From: Pseudomonadota bacterium
Lineage (GTDB): Bacteria; Pseudomonadota; Gammaproteobacteria; Acidiferrobacterales; UBA6901
Reading direction: 5' to 3'
Assembly: GCA_021785795.1 (NCBI GenBank)
Contig: JAJYEK010000164.1
Location: 1 to 8,375, forward strand
Length of the DNA: 8,375 bases
In this document: positions 6,732 to 8,375 of the stretch, one piece after another
Numbering within the stretch: position 1 is the stretch's first letter
How the letters are laid out: each line of letters opens with the position of its first letter
The notes under the pieces: generated by a model
Databases searched by the model: none
What the model was told of the DNA's origin: nothing
The model's input: the letters and a program-made list of their open reading frames with translations, nothing else
Program-made: the position numbers and the translations under genes

Positions 6732-7079
6732 TCAATGCCCGCGCGCCCAGGTTTCCGCCGGGCTGAGATCGGTAAAGCTGCCGATCTGCGCGTCTGTGAA
6801 CGCTGTTGCGAGCCAGCCCAGCCAGCCTCTCCACTGATCGCTGGCAAGCACGGCAATCCGGGCGAAATCGTGTGGATGGCTGCGTGTGAACTTGATGTCT
6901 TCCCAAGCGACGTCGAGAGTGAATCCGGCCATGCTGGTCAGGTCCAGCAGCAAATTGAGCTTCTTGTGTGCCTTGAGCCTCGCAATGATCGCGTTTTCAA
7001 GCTCACGAAAGTCGGCAAGCGTGAATTCGGCAAAGATGCTGACCTTGAGCAGGCCTCTTTCTTCCTGGATAACGATCAT
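6732..7079 (-). CDS. STAS/SpoIIAA-like small protein
   Basis: A 115-residue soluble protein matching the SpoIIAA-like (STAS/SEC14-type) family, which is common in proteobacteria and of mostly unknown function. The N-terminal half has the expected pattern: a short strand, MIVIQEE, then LKVSIFAEFTLADFRELE, an amphipathic helix, and the central strand LNLLLDLTSMAGFTLDVAWE (41-60), which is the best family marker. The C-terminal half has the usual RIAVLASDQW strand-turn and a tryptophan-rich helix. There is no signal peptide or membrane segment. The frame extends 31 codons upstream, but the ATG at 7079 starts exactly at the family N-terminus. The only purine-rich stretch (AAGG) nearly abuts the ATG, so the ribosome site is weak. 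It is divergent from cysQ, has no operon partner and is followed by a gene-free gap. Family is fairly sure; role unknown. Confidence 0.75.
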   Translation of the reverse strand: MIVIQEERGLLKVSIFAEFTLADFRELENAIIARLKAHKKLNLLLDLTSMAGFTLDVAWEDIKFTRSHPHDFARIAVLASDQWRGWLGWLATAFTDAQIGSFTDLSPAETWARGH

Positions 7080-7095
7080 ACCTTGCGCTCTGGGA

Positions 7096-7271
7096 TATAA
7101 TGTCGGGCTACGAAGATCGGACGCCCCGCGTGGCAGGCCACACGTCCTGCGCCGTCCGGCCAAGTGGCACATAGATTACCATAATGTAGCCCTGGAAGAT
7201 CCTGCCACAGACCGGTCGGCTTTCGAAAACGTTGGTCAGGCAAGGGCCGCCAGGTGACCTGGAGGTATGGC
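7096..7271 (+). promoter_or_regulatory. Candidate cysQ promoter and long structured leader
   Basis: A perfect consensus -10, TATAAT (7096-7101), lies on the plus strand inside the STAS-cysQ divergent gap, but no good -35 is present at 16-18 bases. If used, it leaves a leader of about 165 bases before the cysQ ATG at 7272. The leader can fold: GTGGC (7130-7134) pairs with GCCAC (7137-7141), an arm that could instead pair with GTGGC at 7164-7168; outer arms GGACG (7119-7123) and CGTCC (7153-7157) also match. A second, weaker -10-like CATAAT is at 7180-7185. The ribosome site GGAGG (7261-7265) is strong. No known riboswitch class was recognised. Confidence 0.35.
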
Positions 7272-8096
7272 ATGGCAGAGGATCAGAAGCGATGTGCAGA
7301 GCTGGAGCAGGTTGTAGCGATTGCGGCTGCAGCCGGTGACCGCATTCTCGAAGTCTACGAGCGGGATTTCCAGGTTGACAGCAAGGCCGACGGTTCGCCG
7401 CTCACGGAAGCAGACACCGCTGCCAATCACCTCATTGTCGAGCGGCTTGCGACCATGGTGCCGCGCCGCCCCCTGCTTTCCGAGGAGGAGAAGCTGGTAG
7501 AGTACAGCGAGCGTGCAGGCTGGCACCGGTTCTGGCTCGTCGATCCCCTTGATGGTACGCGGGAGTTTACCCGGCGCAACGGCGAATTCACCGTGAATAT
7601 CGCACTCATCGAGGACGGCCGACCTCTGCTTGGTGTCGTCTATGTGCCGGTCTCCGGGATAACGTACCTCGCTTGTCATGGCGTCGGTGCCTTCAAGCAG
7701 GATGCGGACGGGACGCGCCGCAGGATTCAGGTGCGCCACTACGACGGCGGCCGCGCTACGGTAGTCGCCAGCCGCTCCCATCCCGGTGCCGAGCTCGACG
7801 GGTTTCTCACACGGCTCAGGGCGCGCGAAGGTGAATATGAAACCACAAGTCTCGGCAGCTCGCTCAAGATCTGTCTGGTTGCCGAAGGTAGTGCCGATAT
7901 CTATCCGCGACTCGGACCTACCAGCGAATGGGATACGGCGGCTGCCCAGTGTGTTCTCGAGGTTGCCGGTGGACGGCTCACAGACCTGGAGGGTCGGACG
8001 CTCTCCTACAACAAGGAGTCGCTGCTCAACCCATGGTTTCTTGCCAGCGGAGGAGGTAGCTACGACTGGACATCCATAATGAGCGGTGGCGACTGA
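7272..8096 (+). CDS. cysQ: 3'(2'),5'-bisphosphate nucleotidase
   Basis: A 274-residue magnesium-dependent phosphatase of the inositol monophosphatase superfamily. CysQ converts 3'-phosphoadenosine 5'-phosphate (PAP) to AMP, clearing the inhibitory by-product of sulfate assimilation, and is usually peripheral to the inner membrane. The metal-binding set is complete: E71-E73 in LSEEE, DPLDGT (91-96) with D91 and D94, and EWDTAAA (219-225) with D221. TREF (96-99) after the DGT motif and SPLTEAD (42-48) fit CysQ rather than SuhB-type inositol phosphatases. Length is slightly above the usual 245-270. I chose the ATG at 7272 because GGAGG lies six bases upstream; an in-frame GTG at 7254 would precede that site. 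It diverges from the STAS gene, and its last 11 bases overlap the likely start of the FGGY kinase. Confidence 0.92.
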   Translation: MAEDQKRCAELEQVVAIAAAAGDRILEVYERDFQVDSKADGSPLTEADTAANHLIVERLATMVPRRPLLSEEEKLVEYSERAGWHRFWLVDPLDGTREFTRRNGEFTVNIALIEDGRPLLGVVYVPVSGITYLACHGVGAFKQDADGTRRRIQVRHYDGGRATVVASRSHPGAELDGFLTRLRAREGEYETTSLGSSLKICLVAEGSADIYPRLGPTSEWDTAAAQCVLEVAGGRLTDLEGRTLSYNKESLLNPWFLASGGGSYDWTSIMSGGD

Positions 8097-8375
8097 CCCC
8101 GATGCAAGAGTGAGTGCACGCAGCGTGCATGCGTCCCTTTTTCTTGCAATCGATCAGGGTGGACATGCGAGCCGCACACTGCTGTTCGACGAAGCCGGCA
8201 ACGTCGTCGGACGTGGTATCCAGTCAGTGCATTCGCATGAACCGTATCCCGGATGGGTCGAACAAGACCCGGAAGAGGTAGTGCGCACCGTGACTGCAAG
8301 CATCGAGCAGGCGCTTGCCGGTCAGGAACTTCGCGCAGTGACTGCGGCCGGACTCGCAACCCAGCGCTCTAGCAT
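8086..8375 (+). CDS. FGGY-family carbohydrate kinase, N-terminal part (runs off the window)
   Basis: An open frame of about 96 codons continues past the right edge and encodes the start of an FGGY sugar/polyol kinase. The first beta-strand and phosphate loop are LFLAIDQGGHASRTLLFD (18-35 from the GTG at 8086), equivalent to the DQGTTSSR motif of glycerol kinase. GWVEQDPEEV follows at the usual distance and is glycerol-kinase-like. The last visible segment, AGLATQRSS, aligns with the GITNQRE stretch of GlpK, but the glutamate after the arginine is replaced by serine. The start is uncertain: GTG at 8086 (overlapping cysQ by 11 bases), 8110 and 8125 are all in frame, and none has a strong ribosome site. 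The cysQ overlap suggests co-transcription. Substrate cannot be called: glycerol is possible, another polyol or sugar equally so. Confidence 0.75.
   Translation, partial: MATDPDARVSARSVHASLFLAIDQGGHASRTLLFDEAGNVVGRGIQSVHSHEPYPGWVEQDPEEVVRTVTASIEQALAGQELRAVTAAGLATQRSS

Noticed and set aside
6495..7100. A 201-codon plus-strand frame antisense to the STAS gene
   Set aside because: The minus strand encodes a recognisable STAS/SpoIIAA-like protein over the same bases; the plus frame has no family-like segment.
7236..7781. A 181-codon minus-strand frame antisense to cysQ
   Set aside because: cysQ has all its metal-binding motifs on the plus strand; the antisense product is not recognisable.
1..8375. 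CRISPR array, tRNA/rRNA genes, insertion sequence or defence system
   Set aside because: No regularly spaced repeats, no tRNA arm signatures, no transposase or integrase frames and no defence-type domains were seen on either strand.

Overview
This window looks like chromosomal DNA of a moderately GC-rich Gram-negative bacterium, most likely a gammaproteobacterium. The support is a complete ADP-heptose (lipopolysaccharide inner-core) gene set with the fused HldE enzyme, a YrfG-type nucleotidase and a CysQ phosphatase. The genes are packed with short spacers, and GTG starts are common. I see no transposase, integrase, tRNA, rRNA, CRISPR array or other sign of a mobile element.

Layout from left to right. 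(1) 17-466 (+) encodes a YkgJ-type cysteine-cluster protein. It converges on (2) a minus-strand operon transcribed in the order hldE (4168-2735), hldD (2689-1742), gmhA (1713-1120), gmhB (1038-487). An extended -10 promoter lies just upstream of hldE, a terminator-like hairpin follows gmhB, and a stem-loop sits in the gmhA-gmhB spacer. (3) 4249-4594 is a GC-rich stretch with no convincing gene. (4) 5248-4595 (-) encodes a YrfG-type HAD nucleotidase, divergent from (5) an overlapping plus-strand pair: a hot-dog-fold thioesterase (5401-5928) and a HIT-family protein (5925-6362). (6) 6363-6731 has no recognisable gene. (7) 7079-6732 (-) encodes a small STAS/SpoIIAA-like protein, divergent from (8) cysQ (7272-8096, +). 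The cysQ end overlaps the start of (9) an FGGY-family sugar/polyol kinase, which runs off the right edge (8086-8375).

The clearest functional unit is the heptose operon. GmhA isomerises sedoheptulose 7-phosphate; the HldE kinase domain phosphorylates it at C1; GmhB removes the C7 phosphate; the HldE nucleotidyltransferase domain attaches AMP; HldD epimerises the product to ADP-L-glycero-D-manno-heptose for the lipopolysaccharide core. All four proteins have their key active-site motifs and family-typical lengths, so the pathway looks intact. The right half is a collection of housekeeping phosphatase, nucleotidase, thioesterase and kinase genes with no obvious common pathway.

I did not find a clearly new biological system. 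The points most worth a second look are the FGGY kinase with altered signature motifs, the two gene-free intervals, the structured spacer before gmhB, and the leader upstream of cysQ.
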